This document shows, piece after piece, positions 48,836 to 60,196 of a stretch of DNA of 64,000 nucleotides (the first letter of the stretch is position 1; each line of letters opens with the position of its first letter). Under the pieces are notes generated by a model that worked only from the letters and a program-made list of their open reading frames with translations, had not been told where the DNA came from and did no database searches. The stretch is from Conchocele bisecta (Eukaryota; Mollusca; Bivalvia; Lucinida; Thyasiridae), in the NCBI GenBank assembly GCA_029237695.1, contig CM055267.1, positions 12,179,043-12,243,042 on the forward strand, written 5' to 3'. Made by a program: the position numbers and the translations under genes.

Positions 48836-51540
48836 TAGCTCACCTGCACGAAGTGCAGAAGAGCTTACATGGCATACCCCTGCGTCGTCGACGCCGGCGT
48901 CACTCGTCGGCGTCCACAAACTTAACGTTGAGGTATATGTCTTATAACTTCTGTTTCCTTTCATGGACCACCTCGTCAGATGACCCTCTATCATGCTGTA
49001 GCAAATCCATGACCACCACTCAACCCTTACCCCAAGGTCAAGGTCACAAACTTAGCACATTCATAAACTTAACGTTGGGGTAAATGTCTTATAACATCTG
49101 TTTCCTTTCATGGTACGCCTTGATATGTCATACATGCATTCCTCAGATGACCCTATATCATGCTGTAGCAAATCCATGACCCACCGCCCATCCCTTACCC
49201 CAAGGTCAAGGTCACACACTTAGCACATATAAACTTAACGTTGGGGTAAATGTCTTATAACATCTGTTTCCTTTCATGGTACGCCTTGATATTTCATACA
49301 TGCATTCCTCAGATGACCCTATATCATGCTGTAGCAAATCCATGACCCACCGCCCATCCCTTACCCCAACGTCAAGGTCACACACTTAGCACATATAAAC
49401 TTAACGTTGGGGTAAATGTCTTATAACATCTGTTTCCTTTCATGGAACGCCTTGATATTTCATACATGCATTCCTCAGATGACCCTCTATCATGCTGTAG
49501 CAAATCCACGACCCACCACCCAACCCTTACCCCAAGGTCAAGGTCACAAACTTAGCATGTTCATAAACTTAACGTTGGGGTAAATGTTGTGTAACTTCTG
49601 TTTCTTTACAGGGAACGCCTTCATATTTCATACATGCCTATACCTGATGATACTCTATCGTGCTATAGCAAATCTATGACACACCCCACCCCTTTCCCCA
49701 AGGTCAAGGTCACAAACTTAGCACATTCATAAACTTAACGTTGGGGTAAATGTCTTATAACATCTGTTTCCTTTCATAGAACGCCTTGCTATTTCATACA
49801 TGCATTCATCTGATGATACCCTATCGTGCAATAGCAAATCCATGACCCACCGCCCATCCCTTACCCCAAAGCCAAGATCACAAACTTAGCACATTCATAA
49901 ACTTAACGTTGGGGTAAATGTTGTGTAACTTGTGTTTATTTACAGGGAACGCCTTGATATTTCATACATGCATTCATCTGATGATATTCTTTCGTGCTAT
50001 AGCAAATCCATGACCAATCCCTTTCCTCAAGGTCAAGGTCATCAACTTAGCACATTCATAAACTTAATGTTGGGGTAAATGTCTTATAACATCTGTTTCC
50101 TTTCATGGTACGCCTTGATATTTCATACATGCATTCATCTGATGATACCCTATCGTGCTATAGCAGATCCATGACCCACCACCCACCGCTTACCCCAAGG
50201 TCAAGGTCTACAAACTTAGCACATTCATAAACTTAACGTTGGGGGTAAATGTCTTATAACATCTGTTTCCTTTCATGGAACGTCTTGATATTTCATACAT
50301 GCATTCCTCAGATGACCCTCTATCATGCTGTAGCAAATCCACAACTTACCACCCAACCATTACCCAAAGGTCAAGGTCACAAACTTAGCATGTTCATAAA
50401 CTTAGCATTGGGGTAAATGTTGTGTAACTTCTGTTTCTTTACAGAGAATGCTTTGATATCTCATACAGGCATTCATCTGATGATCCTCCATTGTGCTACA
50501 GCAAAATCCATGACCAACCCCCACCCCTTTCCCCAAGATCAACATAATAAACTTAACGTTGGAGTAAATGTATTTTTACAACTTCTGTTCCTTTACAGGG
50601 AACGCATTGCTATTCCATGCATGCATTCATCTGATGATCCTCTATTGTGCTACAGCAAATCCATGACCCCCCACCCACCCGTTACCACAGGGTCAAGGTC
50701 ACAAACTTAGCACATTCATAAACTTAACGTTGGGGTAAATGTCTGATAACATCTGTTTCCTTTGATGGCACTCCTTGATATTTCATACATGCTTTCCTCA
50801 GATGACCCTCTATCATGCTGTAACAAATCCACAACCCACCACTTAACCCTTACCCCAAGGTCAATGTCACTAACTTAGCATGTTCATAAACTTTACGTTG
50901 GGGTAAATGTTGTGTACGCTAACTTCTGTTTCTTTCGCGGGGACGCTTGGATATTTCATACATGCATTCAGCTAATGATCCTCTATTGTGCTACAGCAAA
51001 TACATGACCCCCCCCCCCAACCCCACCACCTCTTTCCCCAAGATCAACATCATAAACTTAACGTTGGAGTAAATGTATTTGTATAGCTTCTGTTTCTTTA
51101 CAAGGAACGCCTTGATATTTCATACATGCATTCATCTGATGATCCTCTATTGTGCTACAGCAAATCCATGACCCACCCCTACCCCTTTCCCCAAGGTCAA
51201 GGTCACAAACTTGGCAAATTCATACATGCATTCATCATGTGAATAGCTATCATGCTGTAGAAAATCACCAACTTAGTGTGTTCATAAACTTAACGTTGGG
51301 TTAAATTTTGTTTTACTTCTGTTTTCAGGGAGCGCATTGATATTTCATACATGCATTCATCTTAATATGCTATATCATGCTACAGCAAATCCACGACCCA
51401 CCTTCCACCACTGACCTCAATGTCAAGGTCCATCGCACACCCCTTAACCCAAGGTCAAGTTAAATAATATTCATGTTTTTTTTATACAACTGTACCAAGT
51501 TTGAGTGAAGGCTGCCAACAGGCGAGCTTCGTTGTCTTCT
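48836..51540 (+). repeat. ~167-bp tandem array with AAGGTCAAGGTCAC in most units
   Basis: About 14-15 units, each with AAACTTAACGTTGGGGTAAA, CTGTTTCCTTTCATGG, TTTCATACATGCATTC, CATGCTGTAGCAAATCCATG and CCCCAAGGTCAAGGTCAC. Bounded on the left by TTTTAGCTCACCTGCACGAA and on the right by AACAGGCGAGCTTCGTTG, loosely inverted, so it may be one element. Open frames are short and differ between units. Confidence 0.92.
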
Positions 51541-51898
51541 GACAACTCTTGTTACTTCTGTTATCAAATACGTGAGTTTGAATCTGATTTGAATTTGTCA
51601 TATTTTGATAACAGTGATTTTATTTATTTTCCAATTACTGGACAGCTTCTTCGTTTCCATTTTGCTCGTGATGGACTTCTTTTTTCATTTCATAACCATT
51701 TTATGATTTATCTATCTTCCAATAATCTAGAACCCCTATTGGGGACTTAGACATGTATAACTGATTTACCAGCTGAAATCACAGTTGATGATTCTCTTGA
51801 ATTGCCGACACACCGCCAGCTAATTCAATGACCAATGATTGTTATGCGTCTCCATCAGTTGATGGTGCAACGTGTCCCATAAAACATGTAAATAACCA
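51541..51898. other. no clear gene
   Basis: An open frame from 51505 to 51750 (81 codons) has no domain I recognise and no splice context; probably chance. Confidence 0.45.
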
Positions 51899-51903
51899 AA
51901 TAC

Positions 51904-53640
51904 TACGGGGCGCCATGCAGGACAGGTTAATTATGTGTACAAAATTGAGTTTTGTAACACTAAAAATCACAAAATTCAATTCTGTGTCACAAAATTCAAT
52001 TCTGTGTCACAAAATTCAATTCTGTCAATTCTGTGTCACAAAATTCAATTCTGTGTCACAAAATTCAATTCTGCATACGTTTCGTATACAAAATTCATTT
52101 TTGTTATAAAGGATTCAATTTTGTAAGACAGAATTGAGTTTTGTGAAGAAAATTCAGTTTTGTGGGACAGAATTCATTTTTGTCCACAAAAAATAGTTTG
52201 CGTAGGATAGTCTATGTCATCTCTACGTTGATTGGTTGAGATCGGTCTTAGTCCATTTTACTAGATGGTGGAGTACACTTGCAGGTTTAAATATTTCAAT
52301 GCGAAAATATAACCCAATATATAAATATTATACTTCTTTATGGACAGTTATTTTGGTTATATTATGATTACAAATGAGTGGTCACACTCAATTAAGCATA
52401 TATACTTTGAAGGAGAAATAAAAAAATATTCAGAATTTTCCCTCAATTATGTAAACAGGGTCAAACATAAAGTAGTCGGGACATAGCTAGACCTGAGAGC
52501 ATGCCCATATATAGAGAATACCAAGCTAGTGTATTTTGATATCAAGTTTATCAGGCAAGGCTAGGAAACGCGTAGGAATTCCGAGGCTTGCCGAGGAATT
52601 CCTACCGTTTCCTAGCCGAGCCTGATAAACTTGATATTAAAATACACTAGCCTGGTATTCTATTTATCAGGTAACGTTTTATGCTCGAAAATGACATTAG
52701 ATGACGTTGTATTCTAACAGTAGAGCTAACCTTGTGAAACAAATGGTATTGGATCTGTGTCTACTAGTTGCGAAGCTACGTGTTCGCAACTATGTGTCTA
52801 CATGCATTATTTACAGTGTACACCATCTTAGTATCCATGGTATCTACGCAAATACTACAAATGGTTTCCTCAAATGGCCCAATACACACATTCTGTTTAT
52901 AAACACAGACAGCAGTCAGAACACAGGCCACAGCGCGTGTATTATTGATTTAACTGGGGCAGATGTACCTTTATACACAATAAATGACGTCAGTACTCGC
53001 GGGAGATCTACATGTACATGAATTATGTGTACAATTATAACGCAAATGAGTTTAAATACGAATGGGTTTGTCAACGTTTGACTGTTTGGAGATAGTTGAA
53101 GCAAAATGGCAGAATGAGAAATGAATCATCGACATTGAATGTGTAGATCGGCGACCGTGACCCATTTCTCCAGTGCAGTTTCTGACCAATGGTAGTCCTT
53201 CTTACATGCGTGTGCAGAATTGACAGAATTGAATTTTGTGACACAGAATTGAATTTTGTTACACAGAATTGAATTTTGTTACACAGAATTGAATTTTGTG
53301 ACACAGAATTGAATTATGTGGCACAAAATTGAATTTTGTGACACAGAATTGAATTTTGTTAACACAGAATTGAATTTTGTTACACAGAATTGAAGTTTGT
53401 TAACACAGAATTGAATTTTGTTACACAGTATTGAATTCTGTGGCACAGAATTGAATTTTGTGACAAAGAATTGAATTCTGTGGCACAAAATTGAATTTTG
53501 TGACACAGAATTGAATTTTGTTACACAGAATTGAATTTTGTGGCACGAAAGTGAATTTTGTGACACAGAATTGAATTTTGTGACACAAAAAAATGAATTT
53601 TGTTGACAAAATTGAGCCATGTCCCACTTGGCGCCCCGTA
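51904..53640. mobile_element. inverted-repeat DNA element, 5-bp target duplication (copy 2)
   Basis: Same ends and interior as the copy at 9814-11358, flanked by AATAC (51899-51903 and 53641-53645). By eye the unique interior is very similar between copies, differing at only scattered positions. The 192-bp length difference comes mostly from a longer right-hand array of the ~20-bp unit (about 53210-53600) and a ~36-bp extra stretch near 53145-53180. The central palindrome is at 52515-52661. The high identity indicates recent activity of the family. Confidence 0.93.
52515..52661. repeat. 147-bp palindrome inside element copy 2
   Basis: Equivalent of 10403-10549 with a few substitutions (for example CCAAGCTAG in the left arm). 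Confidence 0.88.
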
Positions 53641-53645
53641 AATAC

Positions 53646-54481
53646 GGTGTTAAAATTAGGAATCATATTGTTTTACGTCATTTTGTCGCAATTCATAGAA
53701 CAGCGACGTTGCCGGTCAATAGTGTGACCTTATGAACGTCGTGTATTTTAATGACGTCAAATAAAATGTGAATACGTGGCTGTGACTGGAGAAATGGGGC
53801 TTATGTGGTTTGTGACCAGTGTAGATCCAGATAAGCATGTACATTCACAGTCTGAACATATGATTATTGGGTGTTTCCTGGTACGTACCCGGTTTCCCTG
53901 ATTGGTTTAATTTGAAATACGACGAGGACGAGGCAATTTACATGGTCAAACTGCTCGCCGACTACAAAAACCAAGATCTAGAAATATTGCAATAGTACCC
54001 AACTACCAGACCATTAACAGATAACATATAACAGACAGTATATTGAGTAACCACTTAGCCGTAAGAACATGTTAAGTTTCCCTTGTGGATGAACTGTAAT
54101 TGATACGCCTGCATTGCAGAGCGCAAATATGTGCACATTTTGTATACAATTTGATATCACCATAGGTCTTTAAAGGGCTATAACTCCTCGAAATAATTGT
54201 ACCATTATGTTTCTGTAATCATTCTCTTTACAGCAATATATAATAGTCCAGTATTTATTACACAATGCACATGTTATAACAGGAATCGCTAATGCACACA
54301 ATGCTGGCAGAAAATAAGTTATTTATCAAATCTTTAAAGGGACATAACTCTTCCAAATAGTGTTTGATTTAAACAAGAATGGTACCATTGTGTTCCTGTC
54401 ATCAATACCTTTCGAACGATATACAACACTCCATGGTTTAATAAATTTTATTCTTTCGCTGGGATCGTTATTTTAAGCAAT
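53646..54481. other. no gene seen; inverted relative of the 23.5 kb CRE-like segment
   Basis: 53660-53770 carries TTTTACGTCATTTTGTCGCA, AACGTCGTG and TAATGACGTCAAAT, matching the reverse complement of 23470-23640. The rest is non-coding. Confidence 0.55.
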
Positions 54482-54960
54482 GTTATTTTGTTACAATACG
54501 AGCTTGTGTCCCACCAGAAGCTGCATACATTATAATAAACTTTAAAATGTTTTCATAGAGCACAAATGCCCCCCCCCCCCCCCATATCGCTTTGATAGTA
54601 AACGAGTCAAAATGCTAAGTCGAAAACGGGGAAATAATGACCCTCCACTAATGCACTATACTATAGTCGTGGGGCATAATAACAAAGCAAATAGCGTTAT
54701 TTAATCTCAATGTTAATCATTGTAATACATTCAGTATTGCGAGCCCCGTTCAATTATAGCAATACCGACGAAAGCCGAAACACGTCGAATGCCTGTCATC
54801 CAGAGTTTTGGGACTAAAATCAGAATCACGGTTTCGGGTGTGCACCGGTAACTTCACGACTGAGAATCGACGTTTATGTTCAGTACGAACATAAACATCG
54901 ATTCTCAGTCGTGAAGTCTGAGCATATACCTGGTTTTGCAAAACCTTTTGAATTGATATT
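54482..54960 (+). repeat. dispersed repeat, copy 2 (partner at 37267-37711)
   Basis: Same order of landmarks as copy 1. It differs mainly by a C14 run near 54569 and by a 67-bp hairpin (54851-54917: 31-bp arms, one mismatch, loop AGTAC) where copy 1 has only the right arm. Confidence 0.88.
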
Positions 54961-55446
54961 AATAAATCGGCTTGAAGTTGAGCACTCATAGTTTTGGATC
55001 TACTTGTAGCCGGTCAATATGCAGCTGATTGATTGTATTTGTTTTATATTAAATTCGGCGCGAACTCGGCGGCGCGCGCGCAAAAGCACCCCGCTCCAAC
55101 TTCAAACCCGTGACGCCCATATTTTCCCTATATGCCTACATATATGTCCTATATTCCAACATATATAGTATGTCCATAATATCCTATATAGTTATATCCT
55201 ATACTTATATTGTTTGCACATGTATTTGAGTAGTATAGAGGGGGTCAAAATGATACCCGCAAACATTGTGTCGTTATTGAGCGGTATTGTAGCTGGTGGT
55301 ATTGAATGAGAAAAAGTGGTCTTGTAGTCCCAATTAGATTGGAGATTGGGATTTTTTGAAAAAAGTATACCCGCTCTATAATCTATAGTAAAACTCTGGC
55401 AATAAGCGAGGAAAACTCCTCAAAAAAAAAATATATTTCATGTAAG

Positions 55447-55676
55447 AGACGGCGCTCCGCGCGTGATAGTTTAAGTGCGGACCGCCTATGTAATAAGAGT
55501 CCAGCCCATTTCGTCAGAGCCAAGTTAGACAACTGTGTACTTCTAAAGCGGGTCTTCCTTGTCAGAGTTGTATCTCTTATACCATTTGGTCAGAGCCAAT
55601 TAATTAATATAAAAAAGTATATTTGCTAACATACTTATTTCAAGTAAGAGACGGCGCGTCCGCGCGTGATAGTTTA
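55447..55676 (+). repeat. direct repeat at the Polinton left side
   Basis: GTAAGAGACGGCGC, then TCCGCGCGTGATAGTTTA, occurs at about 55447 and again at about 55643, ~195 bp apart. CAGAGCCAA also recurs between them. Likely part of a terminal-repeat or regulatory region. Confidence 0.7.
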
Positions 55677-55948
55677 TATTCCAACACCGCATTTTCATTC
55701 TCCAATATAATTAATTTATTCCGTAGATCAGCAACTAATTCTACCAGCTCTAGTCTACCACGTTCACCTTTAGCCACCTGGCAGCGCAGTTGCTTGCGTC
55801 TACAAAGAGTTTGGGCACTAACAAATTTACAAGGGCATCTGGGGCATTGGAAATGTGGAGCGACACAAGGAGCTTTCCGCTGCCTTGCTAGATGCCTTCG
55901 CAGGTAGTCTGGTCGCGCAAAAGTTTCATAACATGTAACACTCTCCAT
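55640..55948 (-). CDS. small degenerate zinc-finger plus coiled-coil protein
   Basis: 102 residues, ATG at 55948, stop at 55640. Two finger-like segments: residues 6-28 (C-x3-F-x5-L-x2-H-x5-C type) and 34-56 (C-x2-C then F-x5-L and a final C). The first lacks its first Cys (Ser3 occupies the place) and the second lacks the His (Arg instead). Residues ~68-95 form a leucine-rich heptad-like stretch (VELVADLRNKLIILENENA), likely a coiled coil. The C-terminus overlaps the 55.65 kb direct repeat. Small fingers of this kind occur in large eukaryotic DNA viruses and Polintons; a regulatory role is inference. It is divergently arranged with PolB. Confidence 0.6.
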   Translation of the reverse strand: MESVTCYETFARPDYLRRHLARQRKAPCVAPHFQCPRCPCKFVSAQTLCRRKQLRCQVAKGERGRLELVELVADLRNKLIILENENAVLEYKLSRADAPSLT

Positions 55949-56102
55949 GTATATATGTATATGTATATATACGTATATGTATATATATGTTCAATTGGAT
56001 GTAACAATTATCTTATGTAATTGTTACATCCAATTGAACATACAAATATCATAGGTTATATCGCACCAAAGCATATATACCAAAAATATACTGATATAAA
56101 AA
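55949..56102. promoter_or_regulatory. divergent intergenic region with perfect 25-bp hairpin
   Basis: 154 bp between the zinc-finger start (55948) and the first PolB ATG (56103). The arms at 55986-56010 and 56018-56042 are perfectly complementary, with a 7-nt loop (TCTTATG). (AT)-rich TATATACGTATATG repeats lie beside it at 55948-55985. It is positioned to act as a two-way promoter, and the hairpin could be a replication or transcription signal; both are inference. Confidence 0.75.
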
Positions 56103-59100
56103 ATGATTACCACAATTAATAAGGTTAAGATTGAAACCCGAGGCTAAATCTCTTGGCATTGTCTATAGCAATCGTCTGCGCGTTCCTGGGTTAAATAAGC
56201 TGATAAACGCAACAAAGAAGGGGGGTAATATTGAAACGTTGAGAGCAGAGGCTAAATCTCTCGGTATTGTCTATGGTAACCGTCTGCGTGTTCCTGGGTT
56301 AAACAAGCTGATAAACGCCACAAAGAATGAGGCTTTTACACGTCGAGTAGGTAGGGCATACTCCAGAGGTGTCTTCACAAAACCCGTCTTGTGGTTTCAG
56401 GAGTTAACCGCTCAAATAGGAAAACGACTACAAGTAGAGAGTATAGTTGGACTGAGAACGGTCGCCATACAGGATTCTCCCACCGTAATTAAACCAAAGC
56501 GTAAAACCTCCCTACTACACACGATAGCTGATGAGGGTGCGGCTATTTTAAGGGTTAGAGACGAAGAGATGGAGAAAGTCGAGCAGGGTAGACGCACGTT
56601 CACGTTCTCATTTAGGAAACACGTAGAAAATGAAATACCTGATAGGATAGTAGAGAAATTAACTTCTCATCTGACAACTAACTTCTACCTAAGATATTCG
56701 TACTCCTACAAACTACAACACATTGAGGAAAAAGATTACCGAGGTCGCAGAAAGACGATAATATTTAATAAGAATCTTGGGGGGATTAGAGAAAGGGCGA
56801 AAGATAACGAGAGAAAGCGGATGGATATAGATAAAGTCGAGAGGCCCAACACGAAATGGACGTTCGTGAGGTGGGAGCAGGTTTTTATAAAACTAGTGCA
56901 GGGAACAGGAGGAGTAGATCTCGGGCTGACTTCCAAACACGCGGCTGGTGGACCCCTCCCAGACTGGTTGAGGAATAAGAAAGGTATGAACTCGTTAGAC
57001 AAATACAACGATGAGCTGTGTATATTCAGGTGCCTGGCCATTCACGGCGGGGCACGACCAGACAAGTGTACCGCCCAAGCCAGAGAGATGAGTGCTAAAA
57101 GAGAGCCTGTGTCTATTCCGCTAGACGAGCTGAAAAAGGTTGAAGAGAGGTTTAAGATGGGTATAGAAGTATATGAGCCAACCGAGAAAGGCATCTGGTG
57201 GTTGAGGAAGGCCCCAGCACACTATGAGGAGGTAGGTACGAAGCACATGACGATAGGCATCTACAAAAACCACGCGTTCCTGATAAAAAACCTAAAAGGT
57301 CTGTCGAAAACGTACGCCTGCAACACTTGCAAACAGAGGTTCACGAAGGCTAGTCACGTTACTCGACAAAGACCCAAGTGCATGAAGGGCGAGACACACG
57401 CCGTATGCGAAGGGGAAGTTCTCGAGCGCCCTCGCTCCGCGTTCGAGAAGGCATTCTACCCAAAGAGCGCTGGAAGCCTAGGGGCACTTGATTGGATGAC
57501 GTCTGTTGAGAGTGAGGAGAACGTGCACATCCACCACGAGCAGTGTGTGCACGGCGGGGAGAGGTGGATCTGTGGATATCCAATAGATGGATACTGCAAG
57601 GAAAATAACACGGTGTACCAGTATCACGGGTGTTTCTGGCACGGCACGGCTGTCCGAAACATCACCCGGTGAGATACCACGAGTTTCGCACCAGCAACAA
57701 GCGGGGTAAAGAGATCCGTAACGCAGGATTTAACCTAGTGATAATGTGGGAGTGTAAGTATAACAGAACCGGCGCTAAGATTAAGACAGGAGGTCGCACC
57801 ACACTGTACCCGTACCAGATAGTATCGATTTTAAAGCGTATCTGAGTAAGGAAGAGAGGACCGACCAAACGCCAGACCTATCGTACGATACAGAGCACGT
57901 GCCCGTAAGCGTTAGCATAGGGGACAGCCTGTCCAGAACCGTATTTCATATCTGTGACACGGATCCTGCCAAACTGGTAAGTAAGTTCATAGAAGATCTG
58001 CAGGAGAGGGGTAGGGACATTCGCGAAGAAGTGGGTCGCCGGTACAGGTTCGAGGATACGGAGCACCTCAGACCTCGCCAAGTGGATGAGATAAACAGGT
58101 GGATAGATCAGGTCCCAGTGTTGGGTTTCAACTGCAGTAGGTATGACATCAACCTCATCAAGAAACATCTGGTGGGCAAGCTGGCAAACACGATCACGAA
58201 AGTTATGGTAGGCAAGCGGACTAACGACACCATATTCCTATTCACTCCGGAATTCAGATTCATGGACGTTCTCCTGTATCTTGGTCCGGGAGTCAGTTAC
58301 GATAAGTGGATTAAGGTATACGACTGCTCATATCAAAAGTCCTTCTTCCCGTATGAGTGGTTTGATTCTGTAGACAAGCTAGACTATCAAGGGTTCCCTG
58401 AGGAGAAAGGAATGAGAACATTTAAGGACTGGGTGAGATACTACAACGATCTCGACGTATCACCTTTTCTAGAGGCCTTAGGTAAGATGTGTGACTTTTA
58501 CAAACATAGAGGAGTAGATATATTCAAAGACGCCGTTACCCTGCCAGGAGTAGCCATCCAATATCTGATGCGAGGAACGGCGTCGGCAAGTGCTGGTATC
58601 CCGGGAAAAGCTGGATCCGGACCGAAGACTGGCCAGCTGTACGCCCCAGAGAAAGAGACTTACGAGATGTTACAGGGAGCTCTAGTCGGAGGACCGTCTA
58701 TCGTGTTCACCAGATACGCCGAGGCAGGTGTTTCTAAGATACGCCCAAACAGTAAGGGTGAAGGGAAGCCGTGTCAGGCAGTCCTCGGGTACGACGCTAA
58801 CGCCCTGTACCTGTCGACACTCAAAGAAGAGATGCCGTGCGGTAAGGAAACTATACACCACAATAAGACACCCCCCAACCAAAATATCATAGACAAGTTC
58901 TGCCAACGGGTACACAGGGGAAGCGATTACTGGTTCGGGTTCGCCGAGGTGGATATAGAAGTCCCCGAGGGCCTGAGAGAAAAGAGATGTCTCCGCTGTT
59001 CATAAACAGGGTTGTTGAAGAAGAGGAGGTTCAAGACCACATGCTCCAGTATCTGAAAAACACAGGCAGGAATCGAGGAGACGGAAAAAATTAGTGGGCA

Positions 59101-60137
59101 CGCTGTCGGCAAAAAAGATACTGCTGTACGCCCCGCTGTTGAAGTGGTATCTAGAGCACGGGCTAGTGATAACAGGCGTCCACAGGATCCTAGACTACGA
59201 AGCTGGAAAACCCTTCACGTGGTTTGTCAAAGAGGTGACTGCGGCTAGGAGGACCGGAGACGTAGATGAATCGAAGAAGCCGGTAGCTGAAATTTGGTTG
59301 GTAATTCGTGGTGTGATAAGATGATTGAGGCACCAGAGAGACACTTTAACACTACGTACACTAAAAACGAGAGTTGTGTGGATAAAGCACTACGCTCAGC
59401 GTTCTTCGAAGATCTGGAAGAGATCGGAGACGTGTATGAGATATCTAGTAGGAAGGCTAAGTGTGCTGTTAAGAGACCATTTCACTGTGGGATAGCCGTG
59501 TACCAACTAGCCAAGCTGAGAATGTTAGAGTTCTATTACGACTTCCTAGACAAGTACGTATCGAGAAAGGACTTTGAACTAATTCAGATGGATACGGACA
59601 GCATGTACATAGGTGTGAGTGCTAAACCGGATAGTACAGCTAACGATGAAAGCCTAGACGCGCGCTGGTGAAGCCTAGACAACGTGTGACATACGAGAAA
59701 GATAAGCGCAACTGGCTCGCATGGGACCAATGGAGTAACAGAGAACCTGGGCTGTTCAAGATGGAGTTGCAAGGAGATAGAGCTATAGCGCTATCCAGTA
59801 AGTGTTACTTCGTAGAAAAGCTGGCTGAGAGCGAAGACTCCAAGCGGCATCCGGCCAGGCACCAACAACTCACGCTGGCCACACAACCAACCAGACTTGA
59901 AACCCCGGGCGCAGTGAAGCATTCCTCTAAGGGAATGAGTAAGAGAACCAACAGCGTGAGTTGGAATATATATAAGAACGCGTTGGAAGGCAAAACAGAC
60001 GTGGCTAAAATATAGGGTTCCGTATGAACGGTGGAGTAATGAAAACATACACCCAGAGTAAACTGGGGTTGTCGGCGTACTACGACAAGAGGAGAGTGAT
60101 GGAAGACGGGGTACACACCGAGCCTATAGATAGGTAA
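56103..60137 (+). pseudogene. polB: Polinton protein-primed DNA polymerase family B, with about eight frame breaks
   Basis: Replicative polymerase of the element. Seen in order: two SAP/Rho-N-like modules (56131-56330), a basic linker, a finger-like CNTCKQRF segment (57319), an endonuclease-like YHGCFWHG motif (57625), Exo I at 57827 reading DFKAYL (Lys where Glu is expected), Exo II GFNCSRYDINLI (58126), Exo III YYNDLDVSPF (58438), motif A YDANALYLS (58790), motif B near GNSWCDKM (59300), motif C DTDSMYIG (59593) and C-terminal YYDKRRV (60080). Frame breaks: near 56133 (small deletion relative to the adjacent duplicate module), 57638-57647 (5-bp tandem duplication), ~57826, ~58985, ~59088 (A run), ~59292, ~59660 (GC repeat), ~60010 (A run). 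Between breaks the frames are open, with no substitution stop. It could be a recent pseudogene or partly consensus error. The family call is firm. Confidence 0.93.
56131..56330 (+). repeat. duplicated SAP-like module within PolB
   Basis: Two ~80-nt copies, each encoding EAKSLGIVY then NRLRVPGLNKLINATK, separated by a short KKGGNIETLRA linker. Of the codons that differ, six are synonymous third-position changes and two change the residue (Ser/Gly, Lys/Asn). Confidence 0.85.
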
Positions 60138-60196
60138 AAAGAAAAGGACTCTAAAAAAGGGGAGAATACTAAAGACTCTGACGAGAGCCTGACATA

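Noticed and set aside
48836..51540. CRISPR-like array
   Set aside because: Units are ~167 bp and similar throughout, with no short repeat/unique spacer alternation, and the genome is metazoan.
55623..55907. Plus-strand open frame of 94 codons at the Polinton left side
   Set aside because: Antisense shadow of the minus-strand zinc-finger gene, without recognisable features.
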